Source: an uncultured Acidobacteriia bacterium (GTDB lineage: Bacteria > Acidobacteriota > Terriglobia > Bryobacterales > Bryobacteraceae). Taken from it: a stretch of 64,000 nucleotides of DNA. The stretch lies in the NCBI GenBank assembly GCA_903909435.1, contig CAIVVT010000195.1:1-64000 (forward strand), in the 5' to 3' direction. Shown here piece by piece: positions 9,329-19,418 of this stretch. The translations under genes and the position numbers were made by a program. Each line of letters opens with the position of its first letter. Within the stretch, counting starts at the first letter, position 1. The notes under the pieces were generated by a model. That model ran no database searches. It saw nothing but the letters and a program-made list of their open reading frames with translations, and was not told the DNA's origin.

Positions 9329-10782
9329 GCCGCAGAACCTTCTCGCGGCAGCGGTAGTGACATGCAGAACTCAGAGCCCTGCCCCGGCTGACTCTTAGCC
9401 CACAGGTCCCCACCGTGCGCGCGCACAATTTCCCGGGCGATGTGCAGTCCCAGGCCACTGCCAGGGACGTGCTGTTTCACGGCATCTCTTCTGTAGAACT
9501 TGTCGAAGATCCGGGTCAGGTACCGCTCGGGAATACCCGGTCCCCGGTCGCGCAGGACGATCAGGATCCGCTTGTCCTCCGCTTCGGCCAAGATTTCCAG
9601 CGGAGCCCCGGGGGCGGAGTACTTCAACGCATTGTCGATCAACTGGCGAAGCGCCAGTTGAATCAGATCCCTATCGACCAGAACCAGCGGTAGTTCGATG
9701 CTGAAGTTCCGTACCAGCGTGCGGGCTTCGAGGCGCTGCCCAAACTGAACCAGCGCTCCCTCGCACAGGTCGCGGATGCCGACTGGCGCTCGCTCCAATC
9801 GGATCTTGCCTGCATCGATCTGGGCCATACGGACCGCATCCGAGACCAGCAGGCTCAGTCGATCGGTTTCCTCGTCGATGATCGAGGTGAGTTCGGCCCA
9901 GTGCGCCGGCAGCGCACCCGATTCCGAGAGCAGCGACGTGGAAGCGGCCTTGATGGACGTCAGCGGGGTCTTGAACTCGTGGGCGATCGCGTCCAGCAAC
10001 GTGGACTTAAACTCCTCACTCTGGCGTGCCACCTCAGCCCGATTGGTGGTCACTTCTGTCCGCACGCGTTCCAGGGCGATCGCAACCAGATTGAGCAAAG
10101 CCTGCAGTGCGCCGTCGGAAAGCGCGCTGTGGCTCAGCGCCAGACTCCCGATCGGTCTACCCCCCAATGACACCGGCGCCACCAGCAAACCGCATGCTGG
10201 CTCTTGCAATGGAGTCGCCTGGATCACAACCTGTTTTAACTTCGCTTCAACTCCCGGCAGGTCTTCCCACCCACCGGAGTAGATCTCACCTGACGGGGCA
10301 TCGTACAAGGCCACCGCTTCGCAATCGAAAATCCGGGCTATCTGGAGCGCCACCTGACGGCCCATTGAATGGTCGGGATGGCTCAACAGGATCGCGCGGC
10401 TCAGGGCGTACAACTGCTCGGTGTCGCGCTGGTGATTGCGCGCCTCCTGCGCCTGCTTTCTGGCCCGGTCCGAGAGGTGGCTGGCCACGAGCGAGGTTGC
10501 CAGAAATGCAAAAAGGGCGACCCAATTCTGAGGATCCGCGATTACCAGTCGCCCAATGGGTGGAAGGAAGAAGAAGTTGAAACTGAGCATGGCCACCAGA
10601 CTGGCCAGAACCGCTTCAATGATGCCCCAGGCTGTCGCAATCCACAGCACGCCCAGCAGAAAGGCGAAGCCTGCCGTGGTCGAATTAACTGAGAGCAGAC
10701 GGCCGCAGACGAGCGTGATGCCCGTCACGATCAGCAGGCTGAACGACGCGCGCAACGCTACTCTCCCGATTCGGACTCGCAA
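9325..10782 (-). CDS. KdpD-like sensor histidine kinase lacking the KdpD N-domain
   Basis: A 485-aa membrane histidine kinase. Residues about 10-105 form a DUF4118-like cluster of transmembrane helices (including SFNFFFLPP, a KdpD hallmark). A GAF-like region spans about 120-245. The HisKA box DAIAHEFKTPLTS carries His268, and the ATPase domain shows the N box (QLIDNALKYS), G1 (DRGPGIPERY) and G2 (GSGLGLHIARE). Full-length KdpD has a large cytosolic N-terminal KdpD/USP region, which is absent. The frame opens with TTG at 10782. A second TTG at 10755 has GGGAGAG 6 nt upstream and may be the true start. It is coupled to the kdpE-like gene by a 4-nt overlap. Confidence 0.83.
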   Translation of the reverse strand: MRVRIGRVALRASFSLLIVTGITLVCGRLLSVNSTTAGFAFLLGVLWIATAWGIIEAVLASLVAMLSFNFFFLPPIGRLVIADPQNWVALFAFLATSLVASHLSDRARKQAQEARNHQRDTEQLYALSRAILLSHPDHSMGRQVALQIARIFDCEAVALYDAPSGEIYSGGWEDLPGVEAKLKQVVIQATPLQEPACGLLVAPVSLGGRPIGSLALSHSALSDGALQALLNLVAIALERVRTEVTTNRAEVARQSEEFKSTLLDAIAHEFKTPLTSIKAASTSLLSESGALPAHWAELTSIIDEETDRLSLLVSDAVRMAQIDAGKIRLERAPVGIRDLCEGALVQFGQRLEARTLVRNFSIELPLVLVDRDLIQLALRQLIDNALKYSAPGAPLEILAEAEDKRILIVLRDRGPGIPERYLTRIFDKFYRRDAVKQHVPGSGLGLHIAREIVRAHGGDLWAKSQPGQGSEFCMSLPLPREGSAA

Positions 10783-11305
10783 TCCACGCCTACTTTCTCA
10801 ATTTGCATTCTAATGGAGTGCGCCAGAACCTGAGGTGTGGACTTCGGGCTCCGGGCGGTCCGGAAGCTTATGGCAGAGAATCTGACTGCAGTGCCGGGAC
10901 TTAGGGCGCGTCCGCTCTGGCGACCTTCCCTACTATGCGGGCTCACTTGGCGGCACGCCAATTTGTTGAAAATTACGGCAGCTAAAGACCTTGCGGTTCA
11001 TTTGCGGATCCAGCGGTTAGGTCGTTGCTCGACCTGCTTCTTTATCTATAAGGAAAGCGCAGTATCATTTTTCTTTTCAAGCATCGAATATGGCGGGCGA
11101 ACTAACAGCCGGAATTGGGATGACGAGCGCGACATTCGGGTCCATTGCCACTCCCGGTTTAGTTAAGGGGCGCTGAGTAAGCGGACCGACTCAGCCACCT
11201 GATTGTGTGCGCCTTGGATCGGACTAACGATTCTGCTTCCTGTCTCCTCGCCGGTACATAAAGCGCAAATAGCTGTGCTTGAACGGTTTGGCCGTATGCT
11301 GAGCT
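10783..11305. other. Gene-free stretch between kinase and msrA
   Basis: About 520 nt with no convincing gene. A 109-codon open frame on the plus strand (10837-11166) has no ribosome site and no recognisable composition. The stretch is the upstream region of the minus-strand kinase and lies beyond the msrA stop. I see no strong terminator or RNA motif in it. Confidence 0.5.
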
Positions 11306-11833
11306 CTATTTTCGAAGTGATCCGAAATGTGTTCTGAATTTCTCGACTTTGGGTTGCACCACATACGCACAGTAGGGTTCAAGCGGGTGGTAGCGAAGAT
11401 AGTCCTGATGGTAGTGCTCCGCAGGCCAAAACGTTGACGCCGGACTCAATTCGGTGACTATGGGGTGGCTGTACTTGCCGCTGTGCGAAAGCCCTTCAAT
11501 CATTGCAGTTGCAGCGCTACGCTGGCCCTCGTCATGCCAGAAGATCACTGAGCGATACTGCTTCCCGACATCGTTGCCCTGGCGGTTGAGTGTGGTCGGA
11601 TCGTGGGTGGAGAAGAAGACTTCGAGGAGGTCGCGAAATGGAATCAGGGATGAATCGAATACGACTTGAATCACCTCAGCGTGGCCGGTGTCCCCACCGC
11701 ACACCGCCTGATAGGAGGGCTGATCCAGGTGGCCACCCATGAACCCTGAAACGACGGACTCCACGCCGCGCAGTTCCTTGTACACCGCCTCAAGGCACCA
11801 GAAGCAGCCGCCGCCGAGTGTCGCCGTTTGCAT
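11306..11833 (-). CDS. msrA: Peptide methionine-(S)-S-oxide reductase
   Basis: Reduces the S-epimer of methionine sulfoxide in proteins or as free amino acid, with thioredoxin as usual reductant. The 175-aa length is typical of a single-domain MsrA. The catalytic signature GGCFWC is at residues 8-13 (Cys10 nucleophile), followed by the family segments SGFMGG, GDTGHAEVIQVVFD and FFSTHDPTTLNRQGNDVGKQ. The C-terminal half has AEHYHQDYL. No MsrB domain is fused and no msrB lies beside it. The start is a plain ATG at 11833 and there is no signal peptide, so it is cytoplasmic. It is on the same strand as the small secreted protein gene, but a terminator separates them. Confidence 0.95.
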   Translation of the reverse strand: MQTATLGGGCFWCLEAVYKELRGVESVVSGFMGGHLDQPSYQAVCGGDTGHAEVIQVVFDSSLIPFRDLLEVFFSTHDPTTLNRQGNDVGKQYRSVIFWHDEGQRSAATAMIEGLSHSGKYSHPIVTELSPASTFWPAEHYHQDYLRYHPLEPYCAYVVQPKVEKFRTHFGSLRK

Positions 11834-11885
11834 ACCTTGTCTGATTCTACGGAACTTGCGAGAGATGCGAAAACAGCGTCGAATA

Positions 11886-11909
11886 AAGGGGGCCGTGTCC
11901 GGCCCCCTT
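11886..11909 (-). terminator. Rho-independent terminator of the small secreted-protein gene
   Basis: AAGGGGGCC and GGCCCCCTT form a perfect 9-bp stem with a 6-nt loop, 5 nt beyond the minus-strand stop at 11915. On the minus strand the stem is followed by TTTATTC. It would insulate msrA from the upstream gene. Confidence 0.8.
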
Positions 11910-11914
11910 CTGGA

Positions 11915-12268
11915 CTAGCGAGCAGCTACATGCGTCGGAACGCCGTACCCGGCGCCGCTGGGCAAGTAAACCTGCGCCAGCGCAAGCTTGCCGCCCACGC
12001 CCGTGAACGTCACCCGGCTTGGCAGGCCTTCCGGAGAATTGGTGATCGGACTGCCGATTACCATGACCGTGGCGTGCGTGGTCGTGTTCGTGACTTCGAG
12101 GACGCCTGCGGGAGATACCAACTCAACGTTGTAAACGCCCGCGGGCATGGCGGTCCCTCCAACCGTGAATGGCTGCGGAGCCGTGATTCGGAACTCGCTG
12201 AGCGACGCTGCGCCAGCCAGACCGGATACAAACAAGGCGAGAGCGACGGCCAGTATGGACTTTCTCAA
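11915..12268 (-). CDS. Small secreted protein of unknown function
   Basis: A 117-aa protein beginning at a TTG at 12268, supported by AGGAGGG 7 nt upstream. The N-terminus MRKSILAVALALFVSGLAGA is a clear signal peptide. The mature part is about 97 residues, rich in Val, Thr, Gly and Ala (PAGVYNVELVSPAGVLEVTN), and suggests a small beta-sandwich. Short exported proteins with this kind of PAGxYxVE pattern are frequent in Acidobacteriota genomes, but I cannot assign a function. It is a monocistron: a terminator lies directly downstream and a gene-free region with a hairpin leader lies upstream. Confidence 0.75.
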   Translation of the reverse strand: MRKSILAVALALFVSGLAGAASLSEFRITAPQPFTVGGTAMPAGVYNVELVSPAGVLEVTNTTTHATVMVIGSPITNSPEGLPSRVTFTGVGGKLALAQVYLPSGAGYGVPTHVAAR

Positions 12269-12720
12269 ATTGAAACCCTCCTAAGGTTTTGGGTAACAGA
12301 AAGCACAGCGGCATTGCCGCTGCGCTACCACCGGCGGTTGGGGCCGGCTCGCTGCATTCAAGGGATAGCCTTGTTTGCGAGTAATGCTCCTTATCATGGA
12401 GCTTGTGTCTGTTCTACGGGGCGGAACCTCTACCGCACTATTCCGCAGTGGTTCCGGAGTGGATTGGTCATTCTTCAGGCTAGGCGACGCCCCTTTTGGA
12501 AGTCCAATAAGAAATCTTAATCTGCCTCATTCTGCCAATGTTTTCAATTCTTTGCCTCAGAAGTGTTACAAGTGTTGATCCGCTATTGGCGATCTCGCGT
12601 GTGGTTCTTTCGGCACGGGCGCTCGGCATACCAGCCAATGACGGCCGCTCTGCAGCTGTGCAGTTCTCGATTAGACGCGGCCCGCCGGTCTATGCTCGGA
12701 TGGGGTGAAGAGGGTGGACG
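12269..12720. other. Gene-free upstream region with a leader hairpin
   Basis: About 450 nt between the divergent small secreted-protein gene and the pseudouridine synthase gene. The only structure I see is an imperfect inverted repeat at 12302-12326 (AGCACAGCGGC, att, GCCGCTGCGCT; 10 of 11 pairs), 34 nt upstream of the TTG start of the minus-strand gene. It would form a hairpin in its leader. No convincing small gene. Confidence 0.5.
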
Positions 12721-13506
12721 ATGCCCGCGGAAGAATGGGGCTGGCGAATCACACCGGACGAACTGTCGTCCTGGATTCTCGAATCTCATGACGGCGTTCT
12801 GGTTCTCAACAAGCCTGCGGGGGTGGTGTGCCATCCGTCCAAGCACGGCGTCTGGTCCAGCCTCGCGGGAGCTGCCCGCGAATTCCTGGGAGTCGCGAAG
12901 ATCCACATGCCCTTCCGGCTGGATCGCGAAACCAGCGGGGTGATGCTGGTGACCGGAACCGAGCAATCGGGCAAGCGCCTGCAACGCGCCGTTCAAAGCG
13001 GTCAGTACAGGAAGGAATATGCTGCCCTGATGACGGGGCAACTCAGGGGTACTGCGACCGTCGCATTGCCGATATCCCAGGCCATTGACTCCTTAGTACG
13101 GCTCAAGAGAGTCCCCGTCCAGGACGGGAAGGGCCAAGTGGCATTGACTGTTTTCGAGCCTGTCCAGTCCAGCACGGAGGGTACTCTCGCGCGGGTTTTG
13201 CCTGCGACCGGCCGCCTGCACCAAGTCCGTGTTCACGCCGCAGCAATTGGCCACCCATTGTTCGGAGACAAGATCTACGGTCCGGACCAGAGTCTATTTG
13301 TGGAGTTTATCGAAGGCGGCTGGACAGAAAGGCATGCTCGCCTGTTGGGCCTGAGAAGGCAGGCTTTGCATTGCTCTCTTGTGGAATTTGCTACGGGCGT
13401 AATGACAAACGAGCGGCGCTTTTTGGCGCCGCTCGGTGATGATCTCAAAGAGTTCTGCGAACAAAGACTGGGCTTCAGCCCGCCCGACTACTTCGACTTG
13501 GGGTAA
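12721..13506 (+). CDS. RluA-family pseudouridine synthase
   Basis: Converts uridine to pseudouridine in rRNA or tRNA. The 261-aa protein lacks the N-terminal S4 domain found in RluC/RluD. It opens with the family segments DGVLVLNKPAGVVCHPS and HMPFRLDRETSGVML, where Asp68 is the expected catalytic residue. Next come LPATGRLHQVRVHAAAIGHPLFGDKIYG and a C-terminal LHCSL. The target uridine cannot be told from sequence; an S4-less form resembles TruC/RluA-type enzymes. The ATG at 12721 follows a purine-rich GAGGGTGG. The 3' end overlaps the convergent coiled-coil gene by 19 nt. Confidence 0.9.
   Translation: MPAEEWGWRITPDELSSWILESHDGVLVLNKPAGVVCHPSKHGVWSSLAGAAREFLGVAKIHMPFRLDRETSGVMLVTGTEQSGKRLQRAVQSGQYRKEYAALMTGQLRGTATVALPISQAIDSLVRLKRVPVQDGKGQVALTVFEPVQSSTEGTLARVLPATGRLHQVRVHAAAIGHPLFGDKIYGPDQSLFVEFIEGGWTERHARLLGLRRQALHCSLVEFATGVMTNERRFLAPLGDDLKEFCEQRLGFSPPDYFDLG
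13410..13435 (-). terminator. Possible terminator of the coiled-coil gene, inside the RluA-family gene
   Basis: CGAGCGGCGC and GCGCCGCTCG form a perfect 10-bp stem with a 6-nt loop, within the end of the convergent pseudouridine synthase gene and about 50 nt past the minus-strand stop at 13488. On the minus strand it is followed only by TTTG, so the U-tract is weak. Confidence 0.4.
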
Positions 13507-13895
13507 CGGCGCTTTACAGTCGCCTCAATCATCTTCAAGGCTTCTTCGGGAACAGCTGTCAGACCAGCCTTCCTCGCCAGTTCCAACGCCCGATCCAGAC
13601 CGGCCTTCTTTGCTTCGCTCTGGCTCTTGCCCGCCTGGGAAGAGTTCGTAACCATGCGGGAACCACCGACCGCGATATTGGCTGCGGCAGAGCGGGGTTT
13701 CCGGCCGCTCCGGCTCTTGACTACTTCTGCTGAGCCGCTGAAACCGAACTTGCCGGCAAGGTCGCCCTGGCGCTTCTGGAACTCTCCGAATAGTTTCTTG
13801 CCTTCAGCGCGAGCTTCGGCCAATTGCTTTTCAAGGTCAGCGACTTTCTGGCTGACCGCTTCCATCGTGTTCAATAACTCTTGAAGAGTGTCCAT
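13488..13895 (-). CDS. Coiled-coil protein of unknown function
   Basis: A 135-aa protein starting at an ATG at 13895 with GAGGT upstream. Residues 1-45 (LLNTMEAVSQKVADLEKQLAEARAE) have heptads typical of a coiled coil. The middle is basic and Ser/Gly/Ala-rich (SRSGRKPRSAAAN), and the C-terminus is helical with many Lys and Arg (IEATVKRRYPKSK). There is no signal peptide or membrane segment. The basic composition would allow nucleic-acid binding, but I see no known domain. It is convergent with the pseudouridine synthase gene, overlapping it by 19 nt. Confidence 0.65.
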   Translation of the reverse strand: MDTLQELLNTMEAVSQKVADLEKQLAEARAEGKKLFGEFQKRQGDLAGKFGFSGSAEVVKSRSGRKPRSAAANIAVGGSRMVTNSSQAGKSQSEAKKAGLDRALELARKAGLTAVPEEALKMIEATVKRRYPKSK

Positions 13896-14221
13896 TTCTA
13901 TACCTCTGAGTAAATGCTCACTTGGCGCCGGGCGGCAGGCCTGCCCAACGTTCGAACTCGCCCGGTTCTACTGTGCTCGGGAGGAGGAGGTGCCGGTCCG
14001 AAATGCGTGAATGACATCCGAAGGGCAAAAGCGCCCGATTTATTCGATTATCGAGTTGAGGACTCAAGCAGACTCCATAAATAGTCTATATCGCTGTTTC
14101 AGATATGTCACGATCATACACGAAAATTCTTGTGGACCATTGCGGTGACCATGCCCGCCGCTCAGCGCATGGAGAATTAGGTGGGTGTGAGGGATAATCA
14201 GAATCGGATCCTGGCAGGCGT
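13896..14221. other. Gene-free region upstream of dnaG
   Basis: About 325 nt between the divergent coiled-coil gene and dnaG. I looked for SRP RNA, tRNA and RNase P signatures and found none. The AT-richer second half (near 14040-14130) probably contains the dnaG promoter, but I cannot fix the boxes. Confidence 0.4.
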
Positions 14222-15970
14222 ATGGACTTTGTCGAACATTTAAAGTCTTCGGTCGACATTGTCGGCGTAATCGGCGAATACGTGCATCTACGTCGAATTG
14301 GGACCGGCCAAAGGTATATGGGACTTTGCCCCTTCCATGCGGAGAAGACGCCGTCCTTTTCCGTCCATTCAGGCCATCAGTTTTACAAGTGCTTTGGGTG
14401 CAGCGCAGGCGGGGATGTCATCAAGTTCGTCATGGAAATGGAGCGCATGAGCTTCTGGGAAGCTCTGCGCCACCTCGCCGAACGTAACGGCATACCATTG
14501 CCCAAGCGCAATGACCTGGCCGACGAGGAAGCCAAAAAGCGTGCGCGCACCCTGGATATTCACGATTTTGCGGCGCATTACTTTGTGCGGAGCCTGACCG
14601 GTTCCGCCGGTGGTGAGGCGCGCGCTTACCTGGTCCGTCGCGGGGTTCGGCCGGAGAGCATCGCAGAATTCGGCCTGGGGTATGCGGAGCGGGGCGGGCA
14701 AGCCCTGGTGCGAGCGCTGGAGAAACAGGGCTATACCGGTGAGGAAATGGAAGAAAGCGGCCTGGTTCTGCGCCGCACCGACGGATCCGGGTTCTTCGAC
14801 CGTTTTCGGCATCGTTTAATGTTTCCGATCCACTCAGAATCTGGGAAGGTCATTGCCTTCGGAGGACGTGCCCTGGGTGAAGGCGACGAGCCGAAGTACC
14901 TGAATTCGCCCGAGACCGCCGTGTACCACAAAGGCAATGTCCTGTATAACCTGAACCTTGCCCGAAAAGAGGTGCAACAGGCGGGTTTCACGATTGTCGT
15001 CGAAGGCTACATGGACGTCATCGGCGTCTACTCGGCGGGAATTAAGAACGTTGTGGCGCCCTGCGGAACCGCCCTGACGCAGCAACAGGTAGCCTCATTG
15101 CGCCGGCACGCACCCGAAATTGTCGTCAATTTCGATCCTGATAAGGCGGGCCGCAGTGCAACCGAACGCTCCATCGAAGTGCTACTGAATGAACGCATGC
15201 AGGTGCGTGTGCTGGAACTGCCGGACGGCGTGGATCCCGACGAGTACATCCTCGCCAATTCGGCAGAGGCGTATGTGGACCTGGTGAAGAATCACACGCA
15301 GCGCTATTTCCACTGGCTGGCGGAACGGGCGCGGGGCAAGTTCGACGTGCGTACACCCGAGGGGCGGGTCGGGATCTTCCAGTTTCTGCTTCCGCAGATC
15401 CACCGCATGCCGGACCGTCTGGACCGGCTGGAGGTGGTCAACGACTTGGCCGAGTATCTCAAGGTGGAAGCCAGTGTCGTGCTGGACGAATTCCGCAAGG
15501 CTGCGGCGGAGAGACGGGAAGTGCGCAACCTGCCGAAGCCCACATCCCCGTTCATGACCAGCGAACGGCAGCTACTGCGAGCGCTGCTGGAGAATCCAGA
15601 GGCGCAGCGGGAACTTCCCGAGCGGCTGCGGGCTCTGGGGCCGCTGACCGGCTTTGTCTCGGCGCATATCTTCGAGACAATCCTGAAATTGGCCGCGGAA
15701 GGCGCCGCTCTGACCCACTCTTCCATCGAGGGGCGTCTCAGCGAAGCCGACAAGGACCTGCTGGCAAAGGCCTTGCTCGATGACGAGGAAGTGGCCGAAA
15801 CTCCCTCGATTGAGCAGGCCAGGGCTTGCGTCCAACGCCTGGAAAACGACGCGCGTCGTGGTGAAACGGCCGATCTGCGGACTCGAATCAAGGCTGCCGA
15901 ACGCGCCGGTGACATGGGGTTGGCGTTGCGGCTCGCCGCCGAACTCAAGCACGGCGTCGCAGGGAGCTAG
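14222..15970 (+). CDS. dnaG: DNA primase
   Basis: Synthesises RNA primers for DNA replication and works with the replicative helicase. The 582-aa protein has the three expected regions. An N-terminal CHC2 zinc finger uses Cys36, His39, Cys57 and Cys60 (LCPFHAEKTPSFSV, KCFGCSAGGD). The central TOPRIM region has the catalytic Glu in VVEGYMDVIG and the metal-binding NFDPDKAGR. A C-terminal helical domain (about 430-580) for helicase binding is followed by AELKHGVAGS. Start ATG at 14222. rpoD follows 118 nt downstream, giving the dnaG-rpoD order of the macromolecular-synthesis operon. No rpsU lies in front. Confidence 0.96.
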   Translation: MDFVEHLKSSVDIVGVIGEYVHLRRIGTGQRYMGLCPFHAEKTPSFSVHSGHQFYKCFGCSAGGDVIKFVMEMERMSFWEALRHLAERNGIPLPKRNDLADEEAKKRARTLDIHDFAAHYFVRSLTGSAGGEARAYLVRRGVRPESIAEFGLGYAERGGQALVRALEKQGYTGEEMEESGLVLRRTDGSGFFDRFRHRLMFPIHSESGKVIAFGGRALGEGDEPKYLNSPETAVYHKGNVLYNLNLARKEVQQAGFTIVVEGYMDVIGVYSAGIKNVVAPCGTALTQQQVASLRRHAPEIVVNFDPDKAGRSATERSIEVLLNERMQVRVLELPDGVDPDEYILANSAEAYVDLVKNHTQRYFHWLAERARGKFDVRTPEGRVGIFQFLLPQIHRMPDRLDRLEVVNDLAEYLKVEASVVLDEFRKAAAERREVRNLPKPTSPFMTSERQLLRALLENPEAQRELPERLRALGPLTGFVSAHIFETILKLAAEGAALTHSSIEGRLSEADKDLLAKALLDDEEVAETPSIEQARACVQRLENDARRGETADLRTRIKAAERAGDMGLALRLAAELKHGVAGS

Positions 15971-16088
15971 ACCAACTTCTCCAACTCGTACCTGCGCGTG
16001 TTGTAATATGACACAGATGCTTCGGTGGACTGAAGGTTAGTCTGCGGTTCGGTTGGAGATGGATTGATTCGGAGGAAGAGGTCGAGTC

Positions 16089-17789
<1,701 letters not shown>

Positions 17790-17796
17790 ACCCGGT

Positions 17797-18396
17797 TCAA
17801 AGGTAAACGCGGCCCACTTCGACGGCGATTTCAGCAGGAACCAGATGCGTCCACGGCTCGTCACGGCGGATGCTCTCGCGGATTCCGGTCGAACTGATTT
17901 CTTGTAGCTCCGGATTCACGATCAGCTTGTGCACCGTTCCTGGCGGTAGATCCGGTAGTGCGAACAGCGTGCCGCGAGGCGCCACCAACAGGGAGAACTC
18001 GCGTAGTTGCTCAAGGGCGCCGGGTGCACGTTGGTAGGGCCATTGCAGAAAGCGCTCCGCCGCATCCTGGCCGCAGACAATGTAAACCTGCTCGATCCGA
18101 GGGTCCGCTGCTCGCAGTGATCGAGCCATTTCGAGGAACAGCCCGCCAGCGGTTACACCCACTCCCAGCCCAGCGCGTGTTGCGGCGATTCGCACCATCC
18201 ACTCCAGTCGCAGGTCGAAGCTGGCCTGCTCAAATTCCTTGTGCGGGAAAACGCGAGGCAGAACCAGCAAGACTTCGTCAGCGAAAGCGAGCCCCGCCTC
18301 GGCGAGTGCGAGATGGGCGAGCGTTGGCGGGTTCCAGGCGGCTGGAAACAATCCAACCCGGCGCGAATCTCCGGCTCCCCGCAGCACAAGATCCAT
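17797..18396 (-). CDS. Nucleotidyltransferase, nicotinate-nucleotide adenylyltransferase-like
   Basis: A 199-aa alpha/beta-phosphodiesterase-superfamily nucleotidyltransferase. The start at 18396 precedes the first conserved strand. The frame upstream continues but carries no conserved sequence. VGLFPAAWNPPTLAHLALAE corresponds to the GxFNPxHxGH loop, here with TLAH. ISSTGIRESIRR near the C-terminus is the ISSTxxR motif that binds the ATP phosphates. NadD enzymes share both, but the first motif (PAAWNPPT) departs from the NadD consensus, so another nucleotide or coenzyme substrate is possible. It is convergent with rpoD and divergent from the zinc-ribbon membrane protein gene. Confidence 0.75.
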   Translation of the reverse strand: MDLVLRGAGDSRRVGLFPAAWNPPTLAHLALAEAGLAFADEVLLVLPRVFPHKEFEQASFDLRLEWMVRIAATRAGLGVGVTAGGLFLEMARSLRAADPRIEQVYIVCGQDAAERFLQWPYQRAPGALEQLREFSLLVAPRGTLFALPDLPPGTVHKLIVNPELQEISSTGIRESIRRDEPWTHLVPAEIAVEVGRVYL

Positions 18397-18593
18397 GCCA
18401 TGATCGTAGCGGTCTGAGCATCGTTCCGGGAACGCCAGTCTCCCGCTTGGGTACGGTGACTTTGATCGGGCTTTCGCTGGCGGCGAACCGCGCGGAACCG
18501 CAAAGTTGTTCTTGAGAAAGGGAGGATCCTGGCCTCGCGATGGCAACCGTCCTGCAATTGGGCGCATCACTAGGCTAGAGTCAAAACTAAGCA

Positions 18594-19394
18594 ATGTTCA
18601 CCTGGATCTGCCCTCAATGCGGCCGCGAAGTGCCGCCTTCCTATTCGGAATGCCCCGCCTGTGCCGAGAACCGGCAGCGCGCCGCCCAGGGCCTTCCGTC
18701 CGTCGGAACGGAGCCTGCCGCCCCGCCGCAGGCGCCTCCGCCGTATCCGCAAGGGTACCCGCAGCAGCCCCCGCAATATGCTCCGCCGCAGCCTCCATAC
18801 GGGCAGCAGCCTCAGCAACCGTACCCGCCACCTCCGCAGGCGCAGCATGCCCCTCCTCCGCCGCAGTGGCAGGCCGCCCCGATACCGCCTCAGCCGTCCT
18901 ACACATTGTCGGAGTCTGTTCCCCGCAAGGGACTGCCCACATGGCTGGTGACGATCCTGGTCGCCGGCGTAGCCGTCGGAGTGATCTTCGGTGTCGTGAG
19001 GCTGCTGAGCAAGAATGGCTCGAACGGCGAGGCCCCTGCAGCCGTCCAGCAGCAGGCCGTGGCGGCGGGTGACAATTCAAACCCCTACGCGAAGTACCTG
19101 GAGATTACGGGTGTGCGGATTGTCGAGGACGAGAAGAAGCACCCCGTCGCGATGTTCCTTGTAGTGAACCACTCGTCGGCCGATCTGCCGGACCTGCAAT
19201 TGAGTGTGGCATTGACTACAATCACTGCCAAGGCGGGGGACGATCCGCTGTCGGTCATGACCGTCAAGACCGGAACGATCCCAGCCAATGGATCCAAAGA
19301 CGTCTCTGCGCCGCTGAATTCGAAGCTGCGTGCCTACGAACTGCCCGACTGGCAATTCCTGAAGGCCTCATTTGCCCTTAAAGCGAACCCGTAG
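18594..19394 (+). CDS. Zinc-ribbon, proline-rich, single-pass membrane protein
   Basis: A 266-aa protein I cannot name. Residues 1-25 hold a zinc ribbon (CPQCGREV...CPAC: two CxxC pairs). Residues about 40-110 are a low-complexity Pro/Gln/Tyr region (PPYPQGYPQQPPQ and similar). A single transmembrane helix follows (LPTWLVTILVAGVAVGVIFGV). The last 100 residues form a probable beta-sandwich domain (YLEITGVRIVEDEKKHPVAMFLVVNHSS...) with the look of DUF4352-type or interaction domains. The likely topology is zinc ribbon and proline-rich arm in the cytoplasm and C-terminal domain in the periplasm. It precedes nth by 24 nt. An assembly or stress-sensing role is conceivable but unsupported. Confidence 0.75.
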   Translation: MFTWICPQCGREVPPSYSECPACAENRQRAAQGLPSVGTEPAAPPQAPPPYPQGYPQQPPQYAPPQPPYGQQPQQPYPPPPQAQHAPPPPQWQAAPIPPQPSYTLSESVPRKGLPTWLVTILVAGVAVGVIFGVVRLLSKNGSNGEAPAAVQQQAVAAGDNSNPYAKYLEITGVRIVEDEKKHPVAMFLVVNHSSADLPDLQLSVALTTITAKAGDDPLSVMTVKTGTIPANGSKDVSAPLNSKLRAYELPDWQFLKASFALKANP

Positions 19395-19418
19395 CCCGGT
19401 TCGCGTGCCACAGGATCC

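Noticed and set aside
10837-11166. 109-codon frame in the kinase-msrA gap
   Set aside because: No ribosome site, low-complexity Cys/Phe/Ser pattern and no conserved features.
13920-14020. Possible SRP or RNase P RNA upstream of dnaG
   Set aside because: Purine-rich blocks looked suggestive, but the conserved SRP core and the RNase P CR motifs are missing.
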